Assembly: GCA_022071965.1 (NCBI GenBank)
Contig: JAJVIQ010000012.1
Location: 51,918 to 115,917, forward strand
Source: Gammaproteobacteria bacterium
GTDB taxonomy: Bacteria; Pseudomonadota; Gammaproteobacteria; JAJPIJ01
DNA: 64,000 nucleotides
Reading direction: 5' to 3'
The position numbers and the translations under genes are program-made. Below, piece by piece: positions 28,254-37,623 of the stretch. Under the pieces are notes generated by a model that was not told the DNA's origin, did not search any database, and saw only the letters and a list, made by a program, of their open reading frames with translations. Within the stretch, counting starts at the first letter, position 1, and each line of letters begins with the position of its first letter.

Positions 28254-28864
28254 CCATGAACGCCCTGTGCTCCAGCATCCTTTCGACGATGATGCCAATA
28301 CAATTCCGTGGCAACCCTGGTCGCAGGCAGCTCTATCTTACCTTCGACGACGGCCCCAGCCCGAACACGCCCAAGCTCCTGGACATGCTTGAACGCCATG
28401 GAGTCAAGGCCACGTTTTTCATACTCGGGAAGCGCATCGTCGACCGCGAATCCATCCTCACGGCCATCTTCATGGCGGGCCACCGCATTGGCAATCATTC
28501 CTTCAGCCACGCATCGGCCAGGACTCTCTCGTATTCCGCGCTCCTCGATGACATGGATCGCTGCGCACAGGAAATTCGTCGGGTCCTGCCGCAATGGGAT
28601 TCAGTGATCTGTCGCCCTCCATACGGCGACCTTTCCGTTGGTTTCATCCGCTATGCCGTTGCCCGTGAGCAACGGATTGTGATGTGGAGCAAGGACGCCG
28701 TGGACTATCGCGCCCCGACCACGGATGCTATCGACGCACGACTGCGCGACGTGCACGACGGCGATATCATCCTCTTCCACGACGAATTCCTGGTCACACA
28801 ACAGGCACTCGAACAACTCATTCCCTACTGGAAGGGGAAGGGTCACGAGTTCGCTGCGCTGTAG
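28250..28864 (+). CDS. NodB-type polysaccharide deacetylase
   Basis: A 204-residue carbohydrate esterase family 4 enzyme. Motif 1 is LTFDDGPS (D33, D34), motif 2 NHSFSH (H83, H87), motif 3 RPPYGD (about 121), and the later motif is IILFHDE. All metal and catalytic residues are present, so it should be active. There is no signal peptide, which suggests action on a cytoplasmic or lipid-linked N-acetylated sugar, like NodB, and not on finished polymer. It is translationally coupled to the GT2 gene through the ATGA overlap, so the two probably act on the same intermediate. Confidence 0.93.
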   Translation: MTMNALCSSILSTMMPIQFRGNPGRRQLYLTFDDGPSPNTPKLLDMLERHGVKATFFILGKRIVDRESILTAIFMAGHRIGNHSFSHASARTLSYSALLDDMDRCAQEIRRVLPQWDSVICRPPYGDLSVGFIRYAVAREQRIVMWSKDAVDYRAPTTDAIDARLRDVHDGDIILFHDEFLVTQQALEQLIPYWKGKGHEFAAL

Positions 28865-29003
28865 CGTAGGCGCGATGCATTCATTTCCAAGTCCGTCCGG
28901 TTTGCCGAAAATCGATTGAGCGGCATCCGATCCACGGATCCTCGTGCTTCTCCGTACGCGTGCGGCTTCCTGCATCGAATCCGGCGGTTCCCCGCGAGCC
29001 GTA

Positions 29004-30617
29004 CTACCACCAGCCGTTTGCCGCCGTCGCGGTAGACACCTCCTTGGAGCGCGGCCCTTCCCGCCCTTCGAGAGTTATGGCACTAACCGCGTAGACGTGC
29101 TCATCCGCCGCATCGACGTCGACATAAAACGTGCCGCCCCGCGGCGATATCGGCAGCCGCTGCCCGTCCCGGTAGATTACATACTCGTACACACCTCTTG
29201 TTTCGACATCGGTCCATTCAATGAGATATGATTCGAGAAAACGCGTCACCTTCACTCCCTCGGGAGCGGGTGGCGTTCCGGAAACGGTCGGGAGCATGCT
29301 ATTGCCGCTCAACGTCAACTTGCCGACGGATTCGTCGCCCGTCGAAAATCCATCCGCGAGGTACTTGTTGTCGGTAGCCGTCACCGAGTCAGCCGGCGAG
29401 AACTGGAAGGCGTACGGCTCGTTCGCCTGAACCTTTCCCCGGCGCGCGATTATCGTGTTATTACGAGCCACGATGTTGCGCATCAGCGGGTCAGCGTCGT
29501 CGCTGCCGATGAAGATGCCGAAGACGTCGCCGCGCACATCGCTCGCCGCGATGATCGTGTTGTTCTCGAAGGTATTGTCACCGCTGGAGTACCTGTCCCG
29601 GATCCCATAGACGTTGTTCTCGACGTACTCGCCCTCCGTGGCGCTCGAGGAGTACTGCACATCGATGCGGTTCCCGTAGACGAAATTGCCGCTAGCACCA
29701 ACCTCGACACCCTGTCCCCAGCCATCGACGTTTATGCCGCGGCCATCGTCGCTGATGATCTGATTCTCGTAGATGTGCACGTTGTGGCTGCGGCCGGCCA
29801 GAAGGATGCCGTAAGGCGCCTTGCTGCCGGGTCGCCGCTTCTGCTGTATACGATTCCTGTGGACATCGGATCTGTTGGCGTTGTCCGCTCCAATGTATAC
29901 GAGCTGCATCCCGCGGTGCCCCCCGACCAGGATATTGTCATGGATCTCTATTCCTCCCCGGTTACGGGCGGTAAGCGAAATCGGGTCGGCGCCGTATCCG
30001 TCAATAGCCGAAGTGTCGCCCAGGACCTCGATGTATGTCCTGAATATCTTCGACTGGTTGAAGCTGTATCCTTTGTCGGCCTGTATCCCGCCGGACTCCA
30101 CGCCAATCGTGCGAATAACGAGGTCGTGAATCATGTGCGGTCCGGCCTGCCACGACGCCCCATAAAGAAGGATGGCCGGAGAATCCTGCGACTTCCCGGC
30201 CCCTTGCAGTATGATGCCGTTGACAATGGTAACCCGATCCACGCCGACGGCCACGTAGACGCCAAACACCGGGGTGGAACTCCGTTCGGCGTTGTATGTA
30301 ATGGTGTGACCGTTCAGATCCAGCGTCACGTCATCAGCGGTGATGACGACCGCCGTTCCCGGCACCGTAAGATCCGATTCCAGTTTGTGGATCCGATTGG
30401 GGCGATCCAGGATCAATGCTGCGGGCGGGATCTCGTCGCGCGGGTTCTCCCCGGAGCCGCCCCCGCCTCCATGCTCGCTCTCGCCGATGCCGGCGATGGC
30501 TGCATCGGTACGGACCATGAACGGCAGCCAACAGGCGCCGGAAATCGGGGCGCAAAGAACCACTGTCAATACAATCCGCCGAGCAATCCGGCGACTTTGA
30601 CCCATTCTTGTGAACAT
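29004..30617 (-). CDS. Exported right-handed beta-helix protein with a C-terminal FN3-like domain
   Basis: A 537-residue protein. After a hydrophobic N-terminus (IVLTVVLCAPISGACWLPFM, possibly a signal peptide or a lipoprotein signal) and a Gly-rich linker, residues about 75-440 form a pectate-lyase-like parallel beta-helix. Its repeated Asn-rich turns read IEIHDNILVGGHRG, VHIYENQIISDDG and NTFENNTIIAAS. Residues about 445-530 look like a fibronectin type III domain (PPAPEGVKVTRF, YEYVIYRDGQ). Such proteins in polysaccharide loci are often lyases or epimerases that trim or modify the polymer in the periplasm. Catalytic residues cannot be assigned by eye. It converges with the deacetylase gene. 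Confidence 0.85.
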   Translation of the reverse strand: MFTRMGQSRRIARRIVLTVVLCAPISGACWLPFMVRTDAAIAGIGESEHGGGGGSGENPRDEIPPAALILDRPNRIHKLESDLTVPGTAVVITADDVTLDLNGHTITYNAERSSTPVFGVYVAVGVDRVTIVNGIILQGAGKSQDSPAILLYGASWQAGPHMIHDLVIRTIGVESGGIQADKGYSFNQSKIFRTYIEVLGDTSAIDGYGADPISLTARNRGGIEIHDNILVGGHRGMQLVYIGADNANRSDVHRNRIQQKRRPGSKAPYGILLAGRSHNVHIYENQIISDDGRGINVDGWGQGVEVGASGNFVYGNRIDVQYSSSATEGEYVENNVYGIRDRYSSGDNTFENNTIIAASDVRGDVFGIFIGSDDADPLMRNIVARNNTIIARRGKVQANEPYAFQFSPADSVTATDNKYLADGFSTGDESVGKLTLSGNSMLPTVSGTPPAPEGVKVTRFLESYLIEWTDVETRGVYEYVIYRDGQRLPISPRGGTFYVDVDAADEHVYAVSAITLEGREGPRSKEVSTATAANGWW

Positions 30618-30699
30618 TCCTGTCCCTCAGCGCTGCATCGGGCGCCCCTCACGGGCCCTGTAATGGCAAGGCGTGAACAGTTACGGAGACCGCAAACGC

Positions 30700-32112
30700 T
30701 CAGCCGCCCAATGCCCGATCCGCCGGAACGCGATAGTTGTACGGAAGCGACACCATGATCGCTGCACCGGCGGGATTGCCTCGATCATTCAGCCGAATCC
30801 TGCACTCGCCCTCGCCCTCAATCCGCAAATCGTGAATGTACCCCTGGCTGCAAGCGAGGTCGACGTGCGTAACCCTGCCACCCTCCAAAAATTCCAGGGG
30901 ATGCTCCGAGAACAGCATCCTTGTATCGTCCCTGGGCTGCCTCACCTCGACCGTAATCCGCTCCGGCGCGTAGCAGGTAACAAGAGCACGCGCGTTGCTG
31001 TAGAAGCCACGATTTACCGGCCGCGCAATTTCGTAGTTGCGATATCTTCCGGCATCCCCTTCACGGCCCGCCTCCGCCGCCTTGGCGATGTTGTACGCCT
31101 CTCGCGCCGTCGCATAATGAAGTCGGCACCCAGATGTCGCGCACACCTCCTCCAGCTCGCTATGCAGTTTGTCCATCGACTCGCCGAGAAACATCTCCCG
31201 GCTCTGCATGCCGTGCGTATGCAGCTTCACGAAAAGCCATTCCGGACGCCCGACAACGCAGATGCCGGCCTTTATCCATAGGTCGATTCGTCGCCGGAAG
31301 TAAGGTGTGAAGGATTCCAATGCCGCATACTCGATGTATCCCCGCGTCCAGTCGATACTCAGCGGCCCCTCGAAAATGACCAGATCTCCGCTCGCGGAGC
31401 CGCCGACCCGCATCGCGACGCCGGTATCATAGGACTTCGGTTCGGGGGTGTCCGTCGCATAGTAGATCGAATTGACAGTGCTTGGCTGCGAATTGACGCT
31501 GAACGCGGGGAAGGTGAAATCGGCATAGCAGCCCGCATCGCCCAGTATCGACAACTCCGTATTGACGCCGCTCATCGCGGCATTGCGTCTTCCATTGTCC
31601 AAAGCCCAGTTCCCGGCGATGTACGCAAACCGCTTCTGTGGACTCTTTTCGGCCGTGCGCATCGCCCCGAATTCGTTAAACCACCTGACACCCTCGTCAA
31701 TTGTCCTTCCGAAACTCTCGGGGCTGTCGTTCCCATGGTGTAAATGGAAGTCTATCTCCCCGAAACCCTTGTGGACGAATTCGCTGAGAATGCGTACGCA
31801 TTCGTCATTCGGATAGTCGTACCGGTAAAACCATGAATGCTGAGGCGCAACGCCGTCGGAATCCCGATGCCGCGTCGCCATGCCCGCAAAAGCCTCGCAC
31901 CATTCGCGAACGCGCTTAACACCACGCTCGCCTTCCCTTCTCGAAGGTTCGAAATGATCAACAACCACGAATATAAGGTCAGTGATCTCCGTTCCGAGCT
32001 TCCTCCCCTCGCCTTGCGCGGCCATCTTGCGAAAGTAGTCGGGAAGCCAGACGTGACAATTCCAGCGAAGGATTCTGCCGATAAGCCGTGTGATGTTGAG
32101 GATCGTCTTCAT
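30700..32112 (-). CDS. Uncharacterised protein, possibly deacetylase-like, in the polysaccharide locus
   Basis: A 470-residue protein with no signal peptide. Motifs that recall the metal site of NodB-fold hydrolases are ITDLIFVVVDHFEP near residue 50, IDFHLHHGND near 120, FAYIAGNWALDN near 165 and FVKLHTHGMQ near 300. The C-terminal 100 residues look like a separate beta-rich domain. I do not recognise it as a named family. The spacing of Asp and His pairs suggests a metal-dependent hydrolase, but this is inference. It lies 32 bases after the glycosyltransferase at 32145-33359 on the same strand, so it probably acts on the same glycan. Confidence 0.72.
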   Translation of the reverse strand: MKTILNITRLIGRILRWNCHVWLPDYFRKMAAQGEGRKLGTEITDLIFVVVDHFEPSRREGERGVKRVREWCEAFAGMATRHRDSDGVAPQHSWFYRYDYPNDECVRILSEFVHKGFGEIDFHLHHGNDSPESFGRTIDEGVRWFNEFGAMRTAEKSPQKRFAYIAGNWALDNGRRNAAMSGVNTELSILGDAGCYADFTFPAFSVNSQPSTVNSIYYATDTPEPKSYDTGVAMRVGGSASGDLVIFEGPLSIDWTRGYIEYAALESFTPYFRRRIDLWIKAGICVVGRPEWLFVKLHTHGMQSREMFLGESMDKLHSELEEVCATSGCRLHYATAREAYNIAKAAEAGREGDAGRYRNYEIARPVNRGFYSNARALVTCYAPERITVEVRQPRDDTRMLFSEHPLEFLEGGRVTHVDLACSQGYIHDLRIEGEGECRIRLNDRGNPAGAAIMVSLPYNYRVPADRALGG

Positions 32113-32144
32113 GGTGCACCACAGTGTCCGATTCGTCGTCCTCG

Positions 32145-33359
32145 CTACCGACCTGGCCTCGGTTCACCATATTGCGTGCCGTTGACCATGAGCCTTTCAT
32201 AAAGCGATTGCGTCCGAGCGACACACATTGATGCGTCGAACAGTTCGTCCGCGATCGTCCGTCCTCGCAAACCAAGCCCCCGCGCGCGCACAGGATCCGC
32301 CAAGAGCTTCTTTATCGCGGCAGCCATCGCCTCGCTGTCACCAACAGGAACCGCATAACCGTTGACATCGTCTGTAACCAACTCGGGGTTGCCGCCGACA
32401 GCCGTACACACCACCGGCAGGCCCGCGGCCATGTATTCGATGATTGCGTTTGAGAGACCCTCTGAGCTCGAACTCAGGACGCCGACATCGCTGGCCTTGA
32501 GCAGACGCGGAACGTCTGTGCGGGATCCGAGGAAATGCACACTCTTCGAGAGTCCCAGTGAGCGTGCCATTCCCTGGAGCTTCTGGCGCTCAGGGCCCTC
32601 TCCCACAATTACCACGTGCGCCTCGGGATGGTCCGTCGCGACTACTCTGATGCTATCCAGAAAGACATCGATCGCCTTCACCGGTCGCAGGTTGGCCACG
32701 AGGATGACGACGGGACTGCTCGCCGGGATACCCAGCTCCGTCCGAACTTCCCCCCTCATCGACGCATCATCGGTCCGGAAGGCATCGAGCACCACACCGT
32801 TGTATATGAGTTCGATCTTCTCTTCCGGAATGCCTTCCACGTCGTGAACGTGCCGTTTCACCGCTTGCGAATTTACGACAAACAGAGATGCACCGGGATT
32901 CAGCAACTTCAGCAGACCGAGCTCCAGCGCATTGTGCCAGTAGCCCGCATTGCGTCTGGTCGCAAGCACTATCGGAACCCGCGCGACTTTCGCCGCGATC
33001 GTCCCGACGATGTTGCTGTCTCGGAAATGGATTTGCAGTATGTCGATGCGCTCACGCCGCAGGAAACTGGCAAGACGCAGTATCCTGGCGAAGCTCACGG
33101 GGCGGTAGAAGGATACAATGTCCACGTTGTACTGTGGGCAAAGACACCGCTTTGACCTGAACCATGCCGAATCGCGAAGAAAACAGAGATAGGGTTCAAA
33201 TCGGTCTCTGTCGAGTCTCTCCAACAACATGGCGAGCTGCGTCTCCGTCCCCCCCATCTTCTCATCGATGGTATCGATCAGGAACGCAATCCGTATCTTG
33301 CGATTCGGTGTTCGTTCTTTGCACTGCCCGCCGTACATATATGCTTCGGCCGTATACAT
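32145..33359 (-). CDS. Family 4 glycosyltransferase
   Basis: A 404-residue GT-B enzyme. Near the N-terminus IRIAFLIDTIDEKMGGTETQ holds the acceptor-side glycines. The donor half has VVILVANLRPVKAIDVFL, HVVIVGEGPERQKL and the E-x7-E motif SSEGLSNAIIEYMAAGLPVV. The first 20 residues are weakly conserved, so the start could be the second ATG at 33338. It lies 21 bases after the CapK-like gene and precedes the uncharacterised protein, forming a short operon. It probably adds a sugar to the growing repeat unit. Confidence 0.91.
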   Translation of the reverse strand: MYTAEAYMYGGQCKERTPNRKIRIAFLIDTIDEKMGGTETQLAMLLERLDRDRFEPYLCFLRDSAWFRSKRCLCPQYNVDIVSFYRPVSFARILRLASFLRRERIDILQIHFRDSNIVGTIAAKVARVPIVLATRRNAGYWHNALELGLLKLLNPGASLFVVNSQAVKRHVHDVEGIPEEKIELIYNGVVLDAFRTDDASMRGEVRTELGIPASSPVVILVANLRPVKAIDVFLDSIRVVATDHPEAHVVIVGEGPERQKLQGMARSLGLSKSVHFLGSRTDVPRLLKASDVGVLSSSSEGLSNAIIEYMAAGLPVVCTAVGGNPELVTDDVNGYAVPVGDSEAMAAAIKKLLADPVRARGLGLRGRTIADELFDASMCVARTQSLYERLMVNGTQYGEPRPGR

Positions 33360-33380
33360 GATCTCAGATGCTCGTCATCC

Positions 33381-34814
33381 TCAATTGCCCACGCGCGCCG
33401 AGGGGACGCTTTCACTCGCCGGCGATCCTCCGGCTGGGAGCTGACTGGTCACGTAGCGATACTTCCCTGATGGATCGCGTGAAATTGTATCCACATGCTC
33501 GAAGCGCACTCGCACCCTGGACCCCATGATCCTCTGGAATCGCGCGTGGAGCTCCGTCAGATCGAGGCTACCGCCGGAGCGATTGACCACCTTGACGAGC
33601 AACTCCGTCCAATCGGTCTGGATGATCTGGAACTGCGCCTCCAGATCGACGCTGTTAATGGCCTCGACGAACAGATATCCAGGTTTCGGATTTCCATCGC
33701 CATCGTAGAGGACGTCGCGATCCCTCCCCACGATGCGTTCGATCAATGGCAGAGGCGAACCACAGGCACAGACCCCGTGCTCGGCAACCACCGCAAGGTC
33801 GCCTATCTCATATCGGATCAGCGGCATCCCTCGATTGAACAGATCGGTCACGACCACTCGGCCCATCTCTCCCGGCCCGGCCGCATTGCCGTTCTCGCCG
33901 AGAATTTCAACGAAAGCTCCGTCCAGGAAAAGATGCATGCCGCGGTGTTCGCGGCATTCGCATGCGATCACACCGCATTCACGTGTGCCGAATTTCTCGA
34001 AGACTTCGCCGCCAAAGGTGTCGACAAACAGCCGGCGCTGCTGGGAATAGAGATTTTCGCCTGTACAACTTACCGCACTTACCCTCGGAAGCTCGATGCC
34101 GCGACGATTGACGAACTCCGCGAAGACCGCCAGGGAATTTGGGAAGCACTTTATCATGCGTGGCGCGAAATCCCTGTACTCGCGAGCGAATGCCTCCATG
34201 TATTCGTCCGTGATATGGTGCGGATCGAATCTCAGCATCCGCTCGCACGTTGCGTTGCGAAACGCCGCCTTCCAGCGGTCTCCGAAACTGTCGTGATGCG
34301 AGGCCGCGACGAAGAGCGCGGCCTTGTCACCGATCCGATAGCCCATCCAGTTGTCGAAATACAACTCCTGCGCCCTTCGCAGATAGATGCATTCCTTGTC
34401 GCGTACGAACGTCATAGGCAGACCGGTTGATCCGCCGGTGCGCGCGTGTATGAGTCGCTCTGCCGGCAGATTACGCGCAACGAGGCGGGATAGGTTTGCG
34501 CGAATTATCTCCTTCGTAAGCAATGGTACGACGCGAAAGCGTGCGGGATCCGGAGTACTCGGAGAGAACCCGTGCTCCTTGAATGTCGTCCGATAATACT
34601 CGACATTTTCATATGCGTGCTCAAGCATTTCCTGCAGTCTATGTTGCTGACGCACCCGCAGTTGCTCAACTGTCGTGGTGTCGATGTCGTCGAACTTGTC
34701 GAGGAGACCCAGTTGCGCCGCGTCACCATCCTTAATCGTCCACAAGGGATAAAACACATTACGCACGACCGCAGACATCAGGCTCATCGGCGCTTTCCTG
34801 TCTCCATGGCTCAA
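33381..34814 (-). CDS. CapK/phenylacetate-CoA ligase-like adenylating enzyme
   Basis: A 477-residue member of the AMP-forming PaaK/CapK family. Signatures are the P-loop-like ARTGGSTGLPMTF (about 125-137), KCFPNSLAVFAEF, EKFGTRECGVIACE (the aromatic/acidic adenylate block) and LIRYEIGDLA with IVGRDRDVL near the hinge. Family members adenylate a carboxylic acid, and CapK proteins occur in capsule and EPS clusters. It might activate an acyl or amino-acid substituent for the polymer (inference). The start may be at 34814 or nine codons later. It has its own upstream gap of 386 bases and probably leads the 34.8-30.7 kb operon. Confidence 0.88.
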   Translation of the reverse strand: MSHGDRKAPMSLMSAVVRNVFYPLWTIKDGDAAQLGLLDKFDDIDTTTVEQLRVRQQHRLQEMLEHAYENVEYYRTTFKEHGFSPSTPDPARFRVVPLLTKEIIRANLSRLVARNLPAERLIHARTGGSTGLPMTFVRDKECIYLRRAQELYFDNWMGYRIGDKAALFVAASHHDSFGDRWKAAFRNATCERMLRFDPHHITDEYMEAFAREYRDFAPRMIKCFPNSLAVFAEFVNRRGIELPRVSAVSCTGENLYSQQRRLFVDTFGGEVFEKFGTRECGVIACECREHRGMHLFLDGAFVEILGENGNAAGPGEMGRVVVTDLFNRGMPLIRYEIGDLAVVAEHGVCACGSPLPLIERIVGRDRDVLYDGDGNPKPGYLFVEAINSVDLEAQFQIIQTDWTELLVKVVNRSGGSLDLTELHARFQRIMGSRVRVRFEHVDTISRDPSGKYRYVTSQLPAGGSPASESVPSARVGN

Positions 34815-35200
34815 AGGTCAGAATATTGCCTTACCCGCTACCCACCACGCAGGGCTCGCGGCAAATCGTCTCGATAAATTCGGATTCTGCACTCAAAGGC
34901 CCACGTAGGTCGGTGCAGTACATCACTATTCCATGCCTTCGGACACTCGCTTTCCCCCGTCAGACGTCAGACAGACATGCCGTCTTCGATCACCGCATGC
35001 AGGATACACTGACTGTCCATGACGTCCGGAATGCGCTTTCACGCCCCGGCTTCGGTGCCAGCCACAGAACCATGAGGCTCTGGCCAATGGCCTACATTGT
35101 CTCGCGGAGCACGCCGCCGGCGTGACGCTCCGAACAGGCTAGGCGGTGCCGGCCGAGCAATCGGCCCGAGACGTGCGATGCTCGGTTCCCCGCCCAATAG
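34815..35200. other. Intergenic region upstream of the CapK-like gene
   Basis: About 385 bases with no supported gene. A minus-strand GG-N10-GC arrangement near 34880-34893 (TGGGCC, then GTGCA) is a poor sigma-54 match. No terminator for the deacetylase at 35201 can lie here, because that gene is transcribed away from this region towards lower coordinates into it; only weak stems are seen. Confidence 0.35.
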
Positions 35201-36100
35201 TCACGCCGCCGCCCCGCGGTGCTTCACGTCCGGCGAGCCCTCCGCCTGGGTTGATGGCTGGAGCAGACCAAGCCTCTGCAAGACTGAACGCGCCGTGTCG
35301 AACTCGAAATCCGAAGTCAATGCCTCCAGCCGTGGCCGACACCGCGTGAGGTTAGTGTAGTGGCGAAAGCGCGAAACCGGCCCGGCCTTGATACGCGGCT
35401 GATCCGGGTCGATTTCCCAAGGATGCAGGTAGAAAATGAATGGCACCCCGTCGCGTTCGTTGATCTTTTTCAATGCGAACCGGGAGAACGCGTATGGGAA
35501 TAGACGAAAATAACCCCCACCTGCGACCGGCACGTCGTATTTGACCACGCGGTAGGTGGAGAGAGGAAATTCGACTATCGCCTTGCCGCGCTGCAGAGAC
35601 ATGCGATGGGGGACTCGCGGTGAGCCCGGGATGCCGTAACGGTCATGCCGGACGGGGAAGATGCTCGAGTCGTACTGGAAACCCAGATCGGTCAGGATGT
35701 CCAATGCCCAGATTGACTCTTTGACGATCGAATAGCTCGCAGCGCGGTACCCGATTACCGGCGTCTGCACGGTGTCCTCGAGCACCTGCTTCGCCCTGCG
35801 GGTCTCCGCCAGAAACACCTCGGGGGTCTGGCGATAAACGAGCTCGTGGGTCAGCCCGTGGCAGGCGACCTCGTGGCCGGACTCCGCTATCTCACGAACC
35901 AGGCCGGGGTATCTCTCCGCAACCCACCCGAGCACGAAAAACGTGCATGCGACCCTCCGCTCGTGGAACAGATCGAGCAACGCACGGGTGTTGCGCTCGA
36001 CCCGGCATTCGAGTGTGGCCCAGTCGCTACGGTCGATTACGGACGAAAATGCCGAGACGTGAAAGTAGTCCTCGACATCCACCGTCATGACATTTTTCAT
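35201..36100 (-). CDS. XrtA/EPS-type polysaccharide deacetylase with DUF3473
   Basis: A 299-residue NodB-fold protein of the kind found in PEP-CTERM/EPS loci (TIGR03006-like). It starts MKNVMTVDVEDYFHVSAF, continues with CTFFVLGWVAERYP, HEVACHGLTHELVYRQ (motif 2 histidines) and GYRAASYSIVKES, and ends in the DUF3473 part with YLHPWEID and PVSRFRHYTN. There is no signal peptide, as is normal for this subfamily. The start at 36100 gives 9-base spacing to GGAG; an ATG two codons upstream (36106) is also possible. It probably de-N-acetylates the polymer or its precursor. Confidence 0.93.
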   Translation of the reverse strand: MKNVMTVDVEDYFHVSAFSSVIDRSDWATLECRVERNTRALLDLFHERRVACTFFVLGWVAERYPGLVREIAESGHEVACHGLTHELVYRQTPEVFLAETRRAKQVLEDTVQTPVIGYRAASYSIVKESIWALDILTDLGFQYDSSIFPVRHDRYGIPGSPRVPHRMSLQRGKAIVEFPLSTYRVVKYDVPVAGGGYFRLFPYAFSRFALKKINERDGVPFIFYLHPWEIDPDQPRIKAGPVSRFRHYTNLTRCRPRLEALTSDFEFDTARSVLQRLGLLQPSTQAEGSPDVKHRGAAA

Positions 36101-36537
36101 TCTCATCGTCGTCTCCGCCGGAGTCCGGGATACTGGCTCGAGGGTGCTCGCCGGCACGCATGCAATCCCCGTGCGAACTGCGCTGAGTCTGTCCGTTTCC
36201 AGTCTGCAGGTAGGATATTGGGCCTGGAGACGGATTGGAGCAGGGCCGGATCGGCAACACATCCACGCACATTGGCCGGCAACGCCCGTCTCCCGCTGGA
36301 GCTTCAAAGTCCGGAAGGACGCCCATGCCCGAACCGATGACACTGCACCCCCCGCTGCGACCCGGATTGTCGGCAAGGGTAGCGCCGATGCTGCCGGAGG
36401 CGGGCGCGAACGCTCCGCCCGAGGAGGAGTCGTAACCGAGAAGGCATCAAACTGTAGCCGCGGAGCGACAACAATCCGGGGCCGGGTTGCCCGGGCCATC
36501 CCCCGCCCGCGATGGGTCGCATGTTCCCGCGAAAAGG
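36101..36537. other. Intergenic region between EPS ATPase and deacetylase
   Basis: About 435 bases between two minus-strand genes. The open frame running into the deacetylase here is Arg/Pro/Ala-rich without domains and lacks a start signal. Imperfect GC-rich repeats near 36478-36510 could be a weak terminator for the ATPase gene but have no T-run. No gene is supported. Confidence 0.4.
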
Positions 36538-37608
36538 CTATTCCACGTCGGTCCGGCCTTTGATCTGCTTGACCTCGTCCTTGAACTTCTTGAGCTCCTG
36601 CCGAAGCTCATGGATAACGGATCGCAGATTCGTCTCCGTTCTGCCTCCGATCCCGGCCTCGCCAACGGGCTCGGGCGCGACATCTCCGCCGGGCTCGTCA
36701 GAGTCGGCGCTGATTCTGCGGTGCGGCGCCGAAGGCTTGAGCATCGAGGGCTCATAGTCCGATTCGGCGCCCGGGCCGGCGCCCGGCTCGGGAGACCATA
36801 GTTCCTGCTTTACGTCCTCAAGCACGTTGTCGATCACGGCGCGATTGATATGGTGGAGTTCCTCCAAACACCCGTAGAGCAACACTCGATCGCAGAGCAG
36901 GTTTGTCTTTCGCGGAACGCCGCCCGTGAACTCATAAAGGCGCGAATAGACATCGTCATCGATGTACGGATCGCCGTTCCAACCGACCAGTTTCAGGCGG
37001 TGTTCAATGTATTGCCTGGTCTCCTCTTCGGTGAGCGGCTGGAGGTGATAGGCCGCCAACACGCGTTGCCGCAATTGTTCGAACCCCTCGGATCGCATCA
37101 TGGTACGGAACTCCCGCTGGCCGAGCAGGAGGCTCTGGACCAATGGTTTACCCTTCCACTGGAAATTCGAGAGCATGCGCAACTCTTCTATCGTGCGCTT
37201 GGCCAGGTTCTGGGCCTCGTCGACCACCAGCAGGACTCTCTTTCCCTCCTGCACGCAAACGCGGAAGTACTGTTCTAGCTTGTGCAGGAGAGCGGCCTTG
37301 CTCAGGCGGTCGAAGGGGAGGCCGTATTCAGCGGCGACGAGACGGAGCATGTCATCGGCCTGGATCTGGGTGCTCACGAGCCGCGCCGCAACCATGCTCT
37401 TGGCGTCGAGCGCCTGAAACAGCCGGCCTACGAGCGTCGTCTTGCCGGTACCGACGTCGCCGGTGACGACGATGAATCCCTCGCCCTGCTCAATGCCATA
37501 GCGCAGGTACGCGAGCGCGCGCTTGTGCGTACCGCTGTTGAAGAAGAACCGGGAATCCGGACTTAACTGAAACGGACGGCTCGTGAACCCGTAGAATTGC
37601 TCGTACAT
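36538..37608 (-). CDS. EPS/PEP-CTERM-locus secretion ATPase (ExeA-like AAA)
   Basis: A 356-residue ATPase closely resembling the TIGR03015 family. The N-terminus MYEQFYGFTSRPFQLSPD is diagnostic. Walker A is GDVGTGKT (50-57) and Walker B VLLVVDEAQN (D130, E131). RQRVLAAYHLQPL and GGVPRKTNLLCDR are sensor-like blocks. The C-terminal 90 residues are acidic, followed by a coiled coil (IHELRQELKKFKDEVKQIKG). It is cytoplasmic and is thought to power or regulate polymer export. It follows the beta-barrel gene by 15 bases in the core EPS operon. Confidence 0.95.
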   Translation of the reverse strand: MYEQFYGFTSRPFQLSPDSRFFFNSGTHKRALAYLRYGIEQGEGFIVVTGDVGTGKTTLVGRLFQALDAKSMVAARLVSTQIQADDMLRLVAAEYGLPFDRLSKAALLHKLEQYFRVCVQEGKRVLLVVDEAQNLAKRTIEELRMLSNFQWKGKPLVQSLLLGQREFRTMMRSEGFEQLRQRVLAAYHLQPLTEEETRQYIEHRLKLVGWNGDPYIDDDVYSRLYEFTGGVPRKTNLLCDRVLLYGCLEELHHINRAVIDNVLEDVKQELWSPEPGAGPGAESDYEPSMLKPSAPHRRISADSDEPGGDVAPEPVGEAGIGGRTETNLRSVIHELRQELKKFKDEVKQIKGRTDVE

Positions 37609-37623
37609 GAACCCTCTGTGGAG

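Noticed and set aside
34880..34893. Sigma-54 promoter upstream of the CapK-like gene
   Set aside because: It has the right GG-N10-GC spacing but few other consensus matches; such hits are expected by chance.
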